Below, piece after piece: positions 37,899 to 51,220 of a stretch of DNA of 64,000 nucleotides (positions are counted from its first letter, which is position 1; each line of letters begins with the position of its first letter). Both the position numbers and the translations under genes were made by a program. The stretch is from Euonymus europaeus (lineage: Eukaryota > Streptophyta > Magnoliopsida > Celastrales > Celastraceae), in contig OY756966.1 in NCBI GenBank assembly GCA_963580455.1, forward strand, positions 26,601,001-26,665,000, read 5' to 3'. The notes below the pieces were generated by a model. That model ran no database searches. It was not told where the DNA came from and saw only the letters and a program-made list of their open reading frames with translations.

Positions 37899-39108
37899 GA
37901 GTTCTGAATTCGGTGATTTTTAGCTTGATTTCACACTACATTTCGAGCTCTACAATCCTGTCATTTCAGATTTTGATTTCAGAACTCGTGTCTAGGAGGT
38001 CTCGTTTCTCCTAGTTAGCCGCGAAATGTAGTTTCTTTAATTAAACGGTTTTATGAATATCCGTTGACTCCGAGTTCGGAATTCGGCGATTTTTAGCTTG
38101 ATTTCACACTACTTTTTTAACTCTACAATCCTGGCATTTCGGATTTTGATTTCCGAACTCGTGGCTAGTAGGTCTTGTTTCACCTAGTTAGCCGCGAAAT
38201 GTGGTTTCTTTACGTAAACGGTCTTTTGAATATCCGTTGACTGCGAGTTTTGAATTCGGCGATTTTTAGCTTGATTTCACACTACTTTTGGAGCTCTACA
38301 ATCCTGGATTTTCGGATTTTGATTTCAGAACTCGTGGCCTGTAGGTCTTGTTTCACCTAGTTAGCCGCGAAATGTGGTTTCTTTACGTAAACGGTTTTAT
38401 GAATATCCATTGACTGCGAGTTCTGAATTCGGCGATTTTTAGCTTGATTTCAAGCTACTTTTCGAGCTCTACAATCCTCGCATTACGGATTTTGATTTCA
38501 GAACTCGTGGCCAGTAGGTCTCGTTTCACCTAGTTAGCCGCGAAATGTGGTTTCTTTACGTAAACGGTTTTATGAATATTTTTGAGTCCGAGTTCTGAAT
38601 TCGGCGATTTTTAGCTTGATTTCACACTACATTTGGAGCTCTACAATCCTCGCATTACGGATTTTGATTTCAGAACTCGTGGCTTGTAGGTCTCGTTTCA
38701 CCTAGTTAGCCACGAAATGTGGTTTCTTTACGTAAACGGTTTTATGAATATCAGTTGACTCCGAGTTCTGAATTCGGCGATTTTTAGCTTGATTTCACAT
38801 TATTTTTCGAGCTCTACAATCCTGGCATTACGGATTTTGATTTGAGAACCGGTGGCTAGTGGGTCTCGTTTCATCTAGTTAGCCGCGAAATGTGGTTTCT
38901 TTACGTAAATGGTTTTATGAATATTTGTTGAGTCCGAGTTCTGAATTCGGCGATTTTTAGCTTGATTTTACACTACTTTTCGAGCTCTACAATCCTGGCA
39001 TTACGGATTTTGATTTCAGAACTCCTGGCTAGTAGGTCTCGTTTCACCTAGTAAGCCGCGAAATGTGGTTTCTTTAAGTTAACGGTTTTATGAATATCCG
39101 TTGAGTCC
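37899..39108 (+). repeat. 7-monomer HOR, copy 1 (1,210 bp)
   Basis: Begins with the hairpin and T-run dimer, then ttttggagc with ggcctgtagg, caagctac with cctcgcattac, atttttgagtcc with acatttggagc, cacattatttttcg with tttgagaaccgg, and ttttacactac with ctcctggctag and ttaagttaac. It is 1 bp shorter than copy 2 because atttgttgag is atttttgag near 38,577. Confidence 0.85.
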
Positions 39109-40319
39109 GAGTTCTGAATTCGGCGATTTTTAGCTTGATTTCACACTAATTTTCGAGCTCTACAATCCTGGCATTTCGGATTTTGATTTCAGAACTCGTG
39201 TCTGGGAGGTCTCGTTTCTCCTAGTTAGCCGCGAAATGTAGTTTCTTTAATTAAACGGTTTTATGAATATCCGTTGACTCCGAGTTCGGAATTCGGCGAT
39301 TTTTAGCTTGATTTCACACTACTTTTTTAACTCTACAATCCTGGCATTTCGGATTTTGATTTCCGAACTCGTGGCTAGTAGGTCTCGTTTCACCTAGTTA
39401 GCCGCGAAATGTGGTTTCTTTACGTAAACGGTCTTTTGAATATCCGTTGACTGCGAGTTCTGAATTCGGCGATTTTTAGCTTGATTTCACACTACTTTTG
39501 GAGCTCTACAATCCTGGATTTTCGGATTTTGATTTCAGAACTCGTGGCCTGTTGGTCTTGTTTCACCTAGTTAGCCGCGAAATGTGGTTTCTTTACGTAA
39601 ACGGTTTTATGAATATCCATTGACTGCGAGTTCTGAATTCGGCGATTTTTAGCTTGATTTCAAACTACTTTTCGAGCTCTACAATCCTCGCATTACGGAT
39701 TTTGATTTCAGAACTCGTGGCCAGTAGGTCTCGTTTCACCTAATTAGCCGCGAAATGTGGTTTCTTTACGTAAACGGTTTTATGAATATTTGTTGAGTCC
39801 GAGTTCTGAATTCGGCGATTTTTAGCTTGATTTCACACTACATTTGGAGCTCTACAATCCTCGCATTACGGATTTTGATTTCAGAACTCGTGGCTTGTAG
39901 GTCTCGTTTCACCTAGTTAGCCACGAAATGTGGTTTCTTTACGTAAACGGTTTTATGAATATCAGTTGACTCCGAGTTCTGAATTCGGCGATTTTTAGCT
40001 TGATTTCACATTACTTTTCGAGCTCTACAATCTTGGCATTACGGATTTTGATTTGAGAACTGGTGGCTAGTGGGTCTCGTTTCATCTAGTTAGCCGCGAA
40101 ATGTGGTTTCTTTAAGTAAACGGTTTTATGAATATTTGTTGAGTCCGAGTTCTGAATTCGGCGATTTTTAGCTTGATTTTACACTACTTTTCGAGCTCTA
40201 CAATCCTGGCATTACGGATTTTGATTTCAGAACTCCTGGCTAGTAGGTCTCGTTTCACCTAGTAAGCCGCGAAATGTGGTTTCTTTAAGTTAACGGTTTT
40301 ATGAATATCCGTTGAGTCC
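39109..40319 (+). repeat. 7-monomer HOR, copy 2 (1,211 bp)
   Basis: Same unit order as copy 1. It opens with the last hairpin unit of the window, in which ctaggagg has become ctgggagg near 39,202, and the last T-run unit (39,329). Marker tttgagaac at 40,052 is 1,211 bp after 38,841. Confidence 0.85.
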
Positions 40320-41530
40320 GAGTTCTGAATTCGGCGATTTTTAGCTTGATTTCACACTAATTTTCGAGCTCTACAATCCTGGCATTTCGGATTTTGATTT
40401 CAGAACTCGTGGCTAGTAGGTCTCGTCTCACCTAGTAAGCCGCGAAATGTGGTTTCTTTACGTAAACGGTTTTATGAATATCCGTTGAGTCCGAGTTCTT
40501 AATTCGGCGATTTTTGGCTTGATTTCACACTACTTTTCGAGCTCTACAATCCTGCCATTACGGATTTTGATTTCAGAATTCGTGGCTAGTAGGTCTCGTT
40601 TCACCCAGTTACCCGCGAAATGTGGTTTCTTTACGTAAACGGTTTTATGAATATTTGTTGAGTCCGAGTTCTGAATTCGGCGATTTTTAGCTTGATTTTA
40701 CACTACTTTTCGAGCTCTACAATCCTGGCATTACGGATTTTGATTTCAGAACTCGTGGCTTGTAGGTCTCGTTTCACCTAGTTAGCCACGAAATGTGGTT
40801 TCTTTACGTAAACGGTTTTATGAATATCAGTTGACTCCGAGTTCTGAATTCGGCGATTTTTAGCTTGATTTCAAACTACTTTTCGAGCTCTACAATCCTG
40901 GCATTTCGGATTTTGATTTCAGAATTCGTGGCTTGTAGGTCTCGTTTCACCTAGTTAGCCACGAAATGTGGTTTCTTTACGTAAACGGTTTTATGAATAT
41001 TTGTTGAGTCCGAGTTCTGAATTCGGCGATTTTTAGCTTGATTTCACACTACATTTGGAGCTCTACAATCCTCGCATTACGGATTTTGATTTCAGAACTC
41101 GTGGCTTGTAGGTCTCGTTTCACCTAGTTAGCCACGAAATGTGGTTTCTTTACGTAAACGGTTTTATGAATATCAGTTGACTCCGAGTTCTGAATTCGGC
41201 GATTTTTAGCTTGATTTCACATTACTTTTCGAGCTCTACAATCCTGGAATTACGGATTTTGATTTGAGAACTGGTGGCTAGTGGGTCTCGTTTCATCTAG
41301 TAAGCCGCGAAATGTGGTTTCTTTACGTAAACGGTTTTATGAATATTTGTTGAGTCCGAGTTCTGAATTCGGCGATTTTTAGCTTGATTTTACACTACTT
41401 TTCGAGCTCTACAATCCTGGCATTACGGATTTTGATTTCAGAACTCCTGGCTAGAAGGTCTCGTTTCACCTAGTAAGCCGCGAAATGTGGTTTCTTTAAG
41501 TTAACGGTTTTATGAATATCCGTTGAGTCC
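40320..41530 (+). repeat. 7-monomer HOR, copy 3 (rearranged start)
   Basis: The last four units (from about 40,985) match copies 1 and 2, with tttgagaac at 41,263, again 1,211 bp on. The first three are replaced by units with gtctcgtctcacctagtaagcc, ttcttaattcgg with cctgccattacgg, and gttacccgcg. Those replacements are the units that follow in the 15-unit HOR. No hairpin unit remains. Confidence 0.75.
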
Positions 41531-43953
41531 GAGTTCTGAATTCGGCGATTTTTAGCTTGATTTCACACTAATTTTCGAGCTCTACAATCCTGGCATTTTG
41601 GATTTTGATTTCAGAACTCGTGGCTAGTAGGTCTCGTCTCACCTAGTAAGCCGGGAAATGTGGTTTCTTTACGTAAACGGTTTTGTGAATATCCGTTGAG
41701 TCCGAGTTCTTAATTCGGCGATTTTTAGCTTGATTTCACACTACTTTTCGAGCTCTACAATCCTGCCATTACGGATTTTGATTTCAGAATTCGTGGCTAG
41801 TAGGTCTCGTTTCACCTAGTTACCCGCGAAATGTGGTTTCTTTACGTAAACGGTTTTACGAATATTTGTTGAGTCCGAGTTCTGAATTCGGCGATTTTTA
41901 GCTCGATTTCACACTACTTTTCGAGCTCTACAATCCTGGCATTACGGATTTTGATTTCAGAACTCCTGGCTAGTAGGTCTCGTTTCACCTAGTAAGCCGC
42001 GAAATGTGGTTTCTTTAAGTTAACGGTTTTATGAATATCCGTTGAGTCCGAGTTCTGAATTCGGCGATTTTTAGCTTGATTTCACACTAATTTTCGAGCT
42101 CTACAATCCTGGCATTTCGGATTTTGATTTCAGAACTCGTGGCTAGTAGGTCTCGTCTCACCTAGTAAGCCGCGAAATGTGGTTTCTTTACGTAAACGGT
42201 TTTATGAATATCCGTTGAGTCCGAGTTCTTAATTCGGCGATTTTTAGCTTGATTTCACACTACTTGTTCGAGCTCTACAATCCTGGCATTACGGATTTTG
42301 ATTTCAGAATTCGTGGCTAGTAGGTCTCGTTTCACCTAGTTACCCGCGAAATGTGGTTTCTTTACGTAAACGGTTTTATGAATATCCGTTGACTGCGAGT
42401 TCTGAATTCGGCGATTTTTAGCCTGATTTCCCACTACCTTTTGAGCTCTACAATCCTGGGCGTTTCGGATTTTTATTTCAGAACTCGTGTCTAGTAGGTC
42501 TCGTTTCTCCTAGTTAGCCGCGAAATGCAGTTTCTTTAATTAAACAGTTTTATGAATATCCGTTGACTCCGAGTTTGGAATTCGGAGATTTTTAGCTTGA
42601 TTTCACACTACTTTTCGAGCTCTACAATCCTGGCGTATCGGATTTTGATTTCAGAACTCGTGGCTAGTAGGTCTCGTTTCACCTAGTTAGCCGCGAAATG
42701 TGGTTTCTTTACGTAAACGGTTTTATGAATATCCGTTGACTGCGAGTTCTGAATTCGGCGATTTTTAGCTTGATTTCACACTACTTTTCGAGCTCTACAA
42801 TCCTGGAGTTTCCGATTTTGATTTCAGAACTGGTGGCTAGTAGGTCTCATTTCACATAGTTAGCCGCGAAATGTGGTTTCTTTACGTAAACGGTTTTATG
42901 AATATTCGTTGAGTCCGAGTTCTGAATTCGGCGATTTTTAGCTTGATTTCACACTACTTTTCGAGCTCTACAATCCTGGCATTACGGATTTTGATTTCAG
43001 AACTCGTGGCTAGTAAGTCTCGTTTCATCTAGTTAGCCGCGAAATATGGTTTCTTTACGTAAACGGTTTTATGAATATCAGTTGACTGCGAGTTCTGAAT
43101 TCGGCGATTTTTAGCTTGATTTCACACTATTTTTCGAGCTCTACTATCTTGGTGTTTCAGATTTTGATTTCAGAACTGGTAGCTGGTAGGTCTCGTTTCA
43201 CATAGTTAGCCGCGAAATGTGGTTTCTTTACGTAAACGGTTTTATGAATATCCGTTGAGTCCGAGTTCTGAATTCGGCGATTTTTAGCTTGATTTCACAC
43301 TACTTTTCGAGCTCTACAATCCTGGCGTTTCGGATTTTGATTTCAGAAATCGTGGCTTGTAGGTCTCGTCTCACCTAGTAAGCCACGAAATGTGGTTTCT
43401 TTACGTAAACGGTTTTATGAATATCCGTTGACTCCGAGTTCGGAATTCGGCGATTTTTAGCTTGATTTCACACTACTTTTCGAGCTCTACAATCCTGGCG
43501 TTTCAGATTTTGATTTCAGAACTGGTGGCTAGTAGGTCTCGTTTCACATAGTTAGCCGCGAAATGTGGTTTCTTTACGTAAACGGTTTTATGAATATTTG
43601 TTGAGTCCGATTTCTGAATTCGGCGATTTTTAGCTTGATTCACACTACTTTTCGAGCTCTACAATCCTGGCATTTCGGATTTTGATTTCAGAACTCGTGG
43701 CTTGTAGGTCTCGTCTCACCTAGTAAGCCACGAAATGTGGTTTCTTTACGTAAACGGTTTTATGAATATCAGTTGACTCAGAGTTCTGAATTCGGCGATT
43801 TTTAGCTTGATTTCACATTACTTTTCGATCTCTACAATCCTGGCATTACGGATTTTGATTTCAGAACTCGTGGCTAGTAGGTCTCGTTTCACCTAATTCG
43901 CCGCGAAATGTGGTTTCTTTACGTAAACGGTTTTATGTATATTCGTTGAGTCC
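41358..43953 (+). repeat. 15-monomer HOR, copy 1 (2,596 bp)
   Basis: It opens with ttttacactac and ctcctggctagaagg, runs through ttaagttaac units, tgtgaatatccg, cctgccattacgg, cttgttcg (42,264), cccactacc with ctcctag, gagtttggaattcggag, tttccgattttg, a tctactatcttgg unit and a 1-bp shortened cttgattcac (about 43,637), and ends with acctaattcgccgcg (43,891). All of these recur 2,596 bp downstream. Confidence 0.9.
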
Positions 43954-46549
43954 GAGTTCTGAATTCGGCGATTTTTAGCTTGATTTTACACTACTTTTCG
44001 AGCTCTACAATCCTGGCATTAAGGATTTTGATTTCAGAACTCCTGGCTAGAAGGTCTCGTTTCACCTAGTAAGCCGCGAAATGTGGTTTCTTTAAGTTAA
44101 CGGTTTTATGAATATCCGTTGAGTCCGAGTTCTGAATTCGGCGATTTTTAGCTTGATTTCACACTAATTTTCGAGCTCTACAATCCTGGCATTTTGGATT
44201 TTGATTTCAGAACTCGTGGCTAGTAGGTCTCGTCTCACCTAGTAAGCCGGGAAATGTGGTTTCTTTACGTAAACGGTTTTGTGAATATCCGTTGAGTCCG
44301 AGTTCTTAATTCGGCGATTTTTAGCTTGATTTCACACTACTTTTCGAGCTCTACAATCCTGCCATTACGGATTTTGATTTCAGAATTCGTGGCTAGTAGG
44401 TCTCGTTTCACCTAGTTACCCGCGAAATGTGGTTTCTTTACGTAAACGGTTTTACGAATATTTGTTGAGTCCGAGTTCTGAATTCGGCGATTTTTAGCTC
44501 GATTTCACACTACTTTTCGAGCTCTACAATCCTGGCATTACGGATTTTGATTTCAGAACTCCTGGCTAGTAGGTCTCGTTTCACCTAGTAAGCCGCGAAA
44601 TGTGGTTTCTTTAAGTTAACGGTTTTATGAATATCCGTTGAGTCCGAGTTCTGAATTCGGCGATTTTTAGCTTGATTTCACACTAATTTTCGAGCTCTAC
44701 AATCCTGGCATTTCGGATTTTGATTTCAGAACTCGTGGCTAGTAGGTCTCGTCTCACCTAGTAAGCCGCGAAATGTGGTTTCTTTACGTAAACGGTTTTA
44801 TGAATATCCGTTGAGTCCGAGTTCTTAATTCGGCGATTTTTAGCTTGATTTCACACTACTTGTTCGAGCTCTACAATCCTGGCATTACGGATTTTGATTT
44901 CAGAATTCGTGGCTAGTAGGTCTCGTTTCACCTAGTTACCCGCGAAATGTGGTTTCTTTACGTAAACGGTTTTATGAATATCCGTTGACTGCGAGTTCTG
45001 AATTCGGCGATTTTTAGCTTGATTTCCCACTACCTTTTGAGCTCTACAATCCTGGGCGTTTCGGATTTTTATTTCAGAACTCGTGTCTAGTAGGTCTCGT
45101 TTCTCCTAGTTAGCCGCGAAATGCAGTTTCTTTAATTAAACAGTTTTATGAATATCCGTTGACTCCGAGTTTGGAATTCGGAGATTTTTAGCTTGATTTC
45201 ACACTACTTTTCGAGCTCTACAATCCTGGCGTATCGGATTTTGATTTCAGAACTCGTGGCTAGTAGGTCTCGTTTCACCTAGTTAGCCGCGAAATGTGGT
45301 TTCTTTACGTAAACGGTTTTATGAATATCCGTTGACTGCGAGTTCTGAATTCGGCGATTTTTAGCTTGATTTCACACTACTTTTTGAGCTCTACAATCCT
45401 GGAGTTTCCGATTTTGATTTCAGAACTGGTGGCTAGTAGGTCTCATTTCACATAGTTAGCCGCGAAATGTGGTTTCTTTACGTAAACGGTTTTATGAATA
45501 TTCGTTGAGTCCGAGTTCTGAATTCGGCGATTTTTAGCTTGATTTCACACTACTTTTCGAGCTCTACAATCCTGGATTTTTGGATTTTGATTTCAGAACT
45601 CGTGGCTAGTAAGTCTCGTTTCATCTAGTTAGCCGCGAAATATGGTTTCTTTACGTAAACGGTTTTATGAATATCAGTTGACTGCGAGTTCTGAATTCGG
45701 CGATTTTTAGCTTGATTTCACACTATTTTTCGAGCTCTACTATCTTGGTGTTTCAGATTTTGATTTCAGAACTGGTAGCTGGTAGGTCTCGTTTCACATA
45801 GTTAGCCGCGAAATGTGGTTTCTTTACGTAAACGGTTTTATGAATATCCGTTGAGTCCGAGTTCTGAATTCGGCGATTTTTAGCTTGATTTCACACTACT
45901 TTTCGAGCTCTACAATCCTGGCGTTTCGGATTTTGATTTCAGAAATCGTGGCTTGTAGGTCTCGTCTCACCTAGTAAGCCACGAAATGTGGTTTCTTTAC
46001 GTAAACGGTTTTATGAATATCCGTTGACTCCGAGTTCGGAATTCGGCGATTTTTAGCTTGATTTCACACTACTTTTCGAGCTCTACAATCCTGGTGTTTC
46101 AGATTTTGATTTCAGAACTGGTGGCTAGTAGGTCTCGTTTCACATAGTTAGCCGCGAAATGTGGTTTCTTTACGTAAACGGTTTTATGAATATTTGTTGA
46201 GTCCGATTTCTGAATTCGGCGATTTTTAGCTTGATTCACACTACTTTTCGAGCTCTACAATCCTGGCATTTCGGATTTTGATTTCAGAACTCGTGGCTTG
46301 TAGGTCTCGTCTCACCTAGTAAGCCACGAAATGTGGTTTCTTTACGTAAACGGTTTTAGGAATATTCGTTGAGTCCGAGTTCTGAATTCGGCAATTTTTT
46401 GCTTGATTTCACACTAATTTTCGAGCTCTACAATCCTGGCATTACGGATTTTGATTTCAGAACTCGTGGCTAGTAGGTCTCGTTTCACCTAATTCGCCGC
46501 GAAATGTGGTTTCTTTACGTAAACGGTTTTATGTATATTCGTTGAGTCC
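43954..46549 (+). repeat. 15-monomer HOR, copy 2 (2,596 bp)
   Basis: It is nearly identical to copy 1: ctagaagg 44,047, cttgttcg 44,860, tttccg 45,405, cttgattcac about 46,235, acctaattcg 46,487. Shared small indels show common descent. One unit, at 46,377, differs strongly from its partner at 43,781 and instead matches 46,896; see the findings. Copies diverge right after 46,550. Confidence 0.9.
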
Positions 46550-48625
46550 GAGTTCTGAATTCGGCGATTTTTAGCTTGATTTCACACTACTTTTCGAGCT
46601 CTACAATCCTGGCATTACGGATTTTGATTTCAGAACTCGTGGCTAGTAGGTCTCGTTTCATCTAGTTAGCCGCAAAATATGGTTTCTTTACGTAAACGGT
46701 TTTATGAATATCAGTTGACTCCGAGTTCTGAATTCGGCGATTTTTAGCTTGATTTCACACTACTTTTCGAGCTCTACAATCCTGGCATTTCGGATTTTGA
46801 TTTCAGAACTCGTGGCTAGAGGGTCTCGTCTCACCTAGTAAGCCGCGGAATGTGGTTTCTTTACGTAAACGGTTTTAGGAATATTCGTTGAGTCCGAGTT
46901 CTGAATTCGGCAATTTTTTGCTTGATTTCACACTAATTTTCGAGCTCTACAATCCTGGCATTACGGATTTTGATTTCAGAACTCGTGGCTATTAGGTCTC
47001 GTTTCACCTAGTTAGCCGCGAAATGTGGTTTCTTTACGTAAACGGTTTTATGAATATCCGTTGACTGCGAGTTCTGAATTCGGCGATATTTAGCTTGATT
47101 TCACACTACCTTTTGTGCTCTACAATCCTGGGTGTTTCGGATTTTGATTTTAGAACTCGTGTCTAGTAGGTCTCGTTTCTCCTAGTTAGCCGCGAAATGT
47201 ATTTTCTTTAATTAAACGGTTTTATGAATATCCATTGACTCCGAGTTTGGAATTTAGTGATTTTTAGCTTGATTTCACACTACTTTTCGAGCTCTACAAT
47301 CCTGGCATATCGGTTTTCGATTTCAGAACTCGTGGCTAGTAGTTCTCGTTTCACCTAGTTAGCCGCGAAATGTGATTTCTTTACGTAAACGGTTTTATGA
47401 ATATCCGTTGACTACGAGTTCTGAATTCGGTGATTTTTAGCTTGATTTCACACTACTTTTCGAGCTCTACAATTTTTGCGTTTCGGATTTTGATTTCAGA
47501 ACTGGTGGCTAGTAGGTCTCGTTTAACCTAGTTAGCCGCGAAATGTGGTTTCTTTACGTAAACGGTTTTTTGAATATCCGTTAACTGCGAGTTCTGAATT
47601 TGGTGATTTTTAGCTTGATTTCACACTACTTTTGGAGCTCTACAATCCTGGATTTTCGGATTTTGATTTTAGAACTCGTGGCTTGTAGGTCCTGTTTCAC
47701 CTAGTTAGCCGCAAAATGTGGTTTCTTTACGTAAACGGTTTTATGAATATCAGTTGACTGCGAGATCTGAATTCGGTGATTTTTAGCATGATTTCACACT
47801 ACTTTTCGAGCTCTACAATCCTGGCGTTTCGGATTTTGATTTCAGAACTCGTGGCTTTTAGGTCTCGTTTCACCTAGATTGCCTCGAAATGTGGTTTCTT
47901 TACGTAAACGGTTTTATGAATATCAATTGACTGCGAGTTCTGAATTCGGCTATTTTTAGCTTGATTTCACACTACTTTTCGAGCTCTACAATCCTGGCAT
48001 TACGGATTTTGATTTCAGAACTCGTGGCTGGTAGGTCTCATTTCGCCTAGTTAGCCGCGAAATGTGGTTTCTTTACGTAAACGGTTTTATAAATATCCGT
48101 TGACTGCGAGTTCTGAATTCGGCGATTTTTAGCGTGATTTCACACTACTTTTCGAGCTCTACAATCCTCGCGTATCAGATTTTGATTTCAGAACTGGTGG
48201 CTAGTAGGTCTCGTTTCACATAGTTAGCCGCGAAATGTGGTTTCTTTACGTAAACAGTTTTATGAATATTTGTTGAGTCGAGTTCTGAATTCGGCGATTT
48301 TTAGCTTGATTTCACACTACTTTTCGAGCTCTACAATCCTGGCGTTTCGGATTTTCATTTCAGAACTCGTGGCTTGTAGGTCTCGTCTCACCTAGTAAGC
48401 CACGAAATGTGGTTTCTTTACGTAAACGGTTTTATGAATATCAGTTGACTCCGAGTTCTGAATTCGGCGATTTTTAGCTTGATTTCACATTACTTTTCGA
48501 GCTCTACAATCCTGGCATTACGGATTTTGATTTCAGAACTCGTGGCTAGTAGGTCTCGTTTCACCTAATTCGCCGCGAAATGTGGTTTCTTTACGTAAAC
48601 GGTTTTATGAATATTCGTTGAGTCC
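46550..48625 (+). repeat. 12-monomer HOR, copy 1 (2,076 bp)
   Basis: Markers acctaattcg 46,487, cgatatttagc 47,084 and ctctacaattttt 47,465 recur exactly 2,076 bp later. Conserved units run to about 47,500. The other half (47,560-48,560) has units with gttaactgcgag, gagatctgaattcgg with tagcatg (first of this subtype, about 47,763), cctagattgcctcg and cctcgcgtatcag. A 1-bp loss (gagtcgagttc) lies near 48,277. Confidence 0.8.
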
Positions 48626-49664
48626 GAGTTCTGAATTCGGCGATTTTTAGCTTGATTTCACACTACTTTTCGAGCTCTACAATCCTGGCATTACGGATTT
48701 TGATTTCAGAACTCGTGGCTAGTAGGTCTCGTTTCATCTAGTTAGCCGCGAAATATGGTTTCTTTACGTAAACGGTTTTATGAATATCAGTTGACTCCGA
48801 GTTCTGAATTCGGCGATTTTTAGCTTGATTTCACACTACTTTTCGAGCTCTACAATCCTGGCATTTCGGATTTTGATTTCAGAACTCGTGGCTAGAGGGT
48901 CTCATCTCACCTAGTAAGCCGCGAAATGTGGTTTCTTTACGTAAACGGTTTTATGAATATTCGTTGAGTCCGAGTTCTGAATTCGGCAATTTTTAGCTTG
49001 ATTTCACACTAATTTTCGAGCTCTACAATCCTGGCATTACGGATTTTGATTTCAGAACTCGTGGCTATTAGGTCTCGTTTCGCCTAGTTAGCCGCAAAAT
49101 GTGGTTTCTTTACGTAAACGATTTTATGAATATCCGTTGACTGCGAGTTCTGAATTCGGCGATATTTAGCTTGATTTCACACTACCTTTTGAGCTCTACA
49201 ATCCTGGGCGTTTCGGATTTTGATTTTAGAACTCGTGTCTAGTAGGTCTCGTTTCTCCTAGTTAGCCGCGAAATGTATTTTCTTTAATTAAACGGTTTTA
49301 TTAATATCCATTGACTCCGAGTTTGGAATTTAGTGATTTTTAGCTTGATTTCACACTACTTTTCGAGCTCTACAATCCTGGCATATCGGTTTTCGATTTC
49401 AGAACTCGTGTCTAGTAGTTCTCGTTTCACCTAGTTAGCCGCGAAATGTGATTTCTTTACGTAAACGGTTTTATGAATATCCGTTGACTACGAGTTCTGA
49501 ATTCGGTGATTTTTAGCTTGATTTCACACTACTTTTCGAGCTCTACAATCTTTGCATTTCGGATTTTGATTTCAGAACTTGTGGCTAGTAGGTCTCGTTC
49601 AACCTAGTTAGCTGCGAAATGTGATTTCTTTACGTAAACGGTTTTATGAATATCCGTTGACTGC
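48626..49664 (+). repeat. 12-monomer HOR, copy 2 (first six monomers)
   Basis: It follows 46,550-47,500 at +2,076 bp up to about 49,576, including cgatatttagc (49,160), a ttaatatccattg end and ttggaatttagtg. Single-base differences are scattered. After about 49,576 the pattern changes to gttagctgcg and later zone-4 subtypes. Confidence 0.8.
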
Positions 49665-51220
49665 GAGTTCTGAATTCGGCGATTTTTAGCTTGATTTCCC
49701 ACTACCTTTGGAGCTCTACAATCCTGGAGTTTCGGATTTTGATTTCAGAACTCGTGTCCAGTAGGTTTCGTTTCTCCTAGTTAGCCGCGAAATGTAGTTT
49801 CCTTAATTAAAAGGTTTTATGAATATCCGTTGACTCCGAGTTCAGAATTCGGTGATTTTTAGCTTTATTTCACACTACCTTTCGAGCTCTACAATCCTGG
49901 ATGTTCGGATTTTTATTTCAGAACTCGTGGCTTGTAGGTCTTGTTTCACCTAGTTAGCCGCGAAATGTGGTTTCTTTACGTAAACGGTTTTATGAATATC
50001 AGTTGACAGCGAGATCTGAATTCGGTGATTTTTAGAATGATTTCACACTACATTTCGAGCTCTACAATCCTAGCGTTTCGGATTTTGATTTCAGAACTCC
50101 TGGCTTGTAGGTCTCGTTTCACCTAGTTAGCCGCGAAATGTGGTTTCTTTACGTAAACCGTTTTATGAATATCAGTTGACTCCGAGTTCTGAATTCGGCG
50201 ATTTTATGCTTGATTTCACACTACTTTTCGAGCTCTACAATCCTGGAATTACGGATTTTGATTTCAGAACTCGTGGCTAGTAGGTCTCGTTTCACCTAGT
50301 TAGCCGCGAAATGTGGTTTCTTTACCTAAACAGTTTTATGAATATCCGTTGACTGCGAGTTCTGAATTCGGTGATTTTTAGCTTGATTTCATACTACTTT
50401 TCGAGCTCTACAATCCTGGATTTTTGGATTTTGATTTCAGAACTCGTGGCTTGTAGGTCATGTTTCACCTAGTTAGCCGCGGAATGTGGTTTCTTTACGT
50501 AAATGGTTTATGAATATCAGTTGACTGCGAGATCTGAATTCGTTGATTTTTAGCATGATTTCACACTACATTTCGAGCTCTACAATCCTGGCGTTTCGGA
50601 TTTTGATTTCAGAACTCGTGGCTTGTAGGTCTCGTTTCACCTAGTTAGCCGCGAAATGTGGTTTCTTTACGTAAACGGTTTTATGAATATCAGTTGACTG
50701 CGAGTTCTGAATTCGGCGATTTTTTGCTTGATTTCACACTACTTTTCGAGCTCTACAATCCTGGAATTTCGGATTTTGATTTCAGAACTCATGGCTAGTA
50801 AGTCTCGTTTCACCTAGTTAGCCGCGAAATGTGGTTTCTTTACGTAAACGGTTTTATGAATATCAGTTGACTGCGAGTTCTTAATTCGGCGATTTTTAGC
50901 TTTATTTCACACTACTTTTCGAGCTCTACAATCCTGGCATTACGGATTTTGATTTCAAAACTCGTGGCTAGTAGGTCTCGTTTCACCTAGTTTTCCGCGA
51001 AATGTGGTTTCTTTACGTAAACGGTTTTACGAATATCCGTTGAGTCCGAGTTCTGAATTCGGCGATTTTTAGCTTGATTTCACACTACTTTTCGAGCTCT
51101 ACAATCCTGGCATTTCGGATTTTGATTTCAGAACTCGTGGCTAGTAGGTCTCGTTTCACCTAGTTAGCCGCGAAATGTGGTTTCTTTACGTAAACGGTTT
51201 TATGAATATCAGTTGACTCC
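49665..51220 (+). repeat. Mixed-subtype block, nine monomers
   Basis: It holds the last ctcctag unit (about 49,770, with a broken hairpin and taattaaaagg) and then the subtypes that dominate the rest of the window: gagatctgaattcgg with tagcatg or tagaatg, gattttatgc, ccgcggaatg, ctcatggctagtaag and agctttatttc. A 1-bp loss in aatggtttatg lies near 50,505. No clear higher-order period is visible inside it. Confidence 0.7.

Noticed and set aside
22495..46549. Near-identical tandem blocks taken as certain biology
   Set aside because: Blocks such as 41,358-46,549 are so alike that assembly duplication is possible. Scattered private substitutions and the conversion patch at 46,377 argue for real copies, but I cannot exclude error without reads, so copy numbers are reported as seen.
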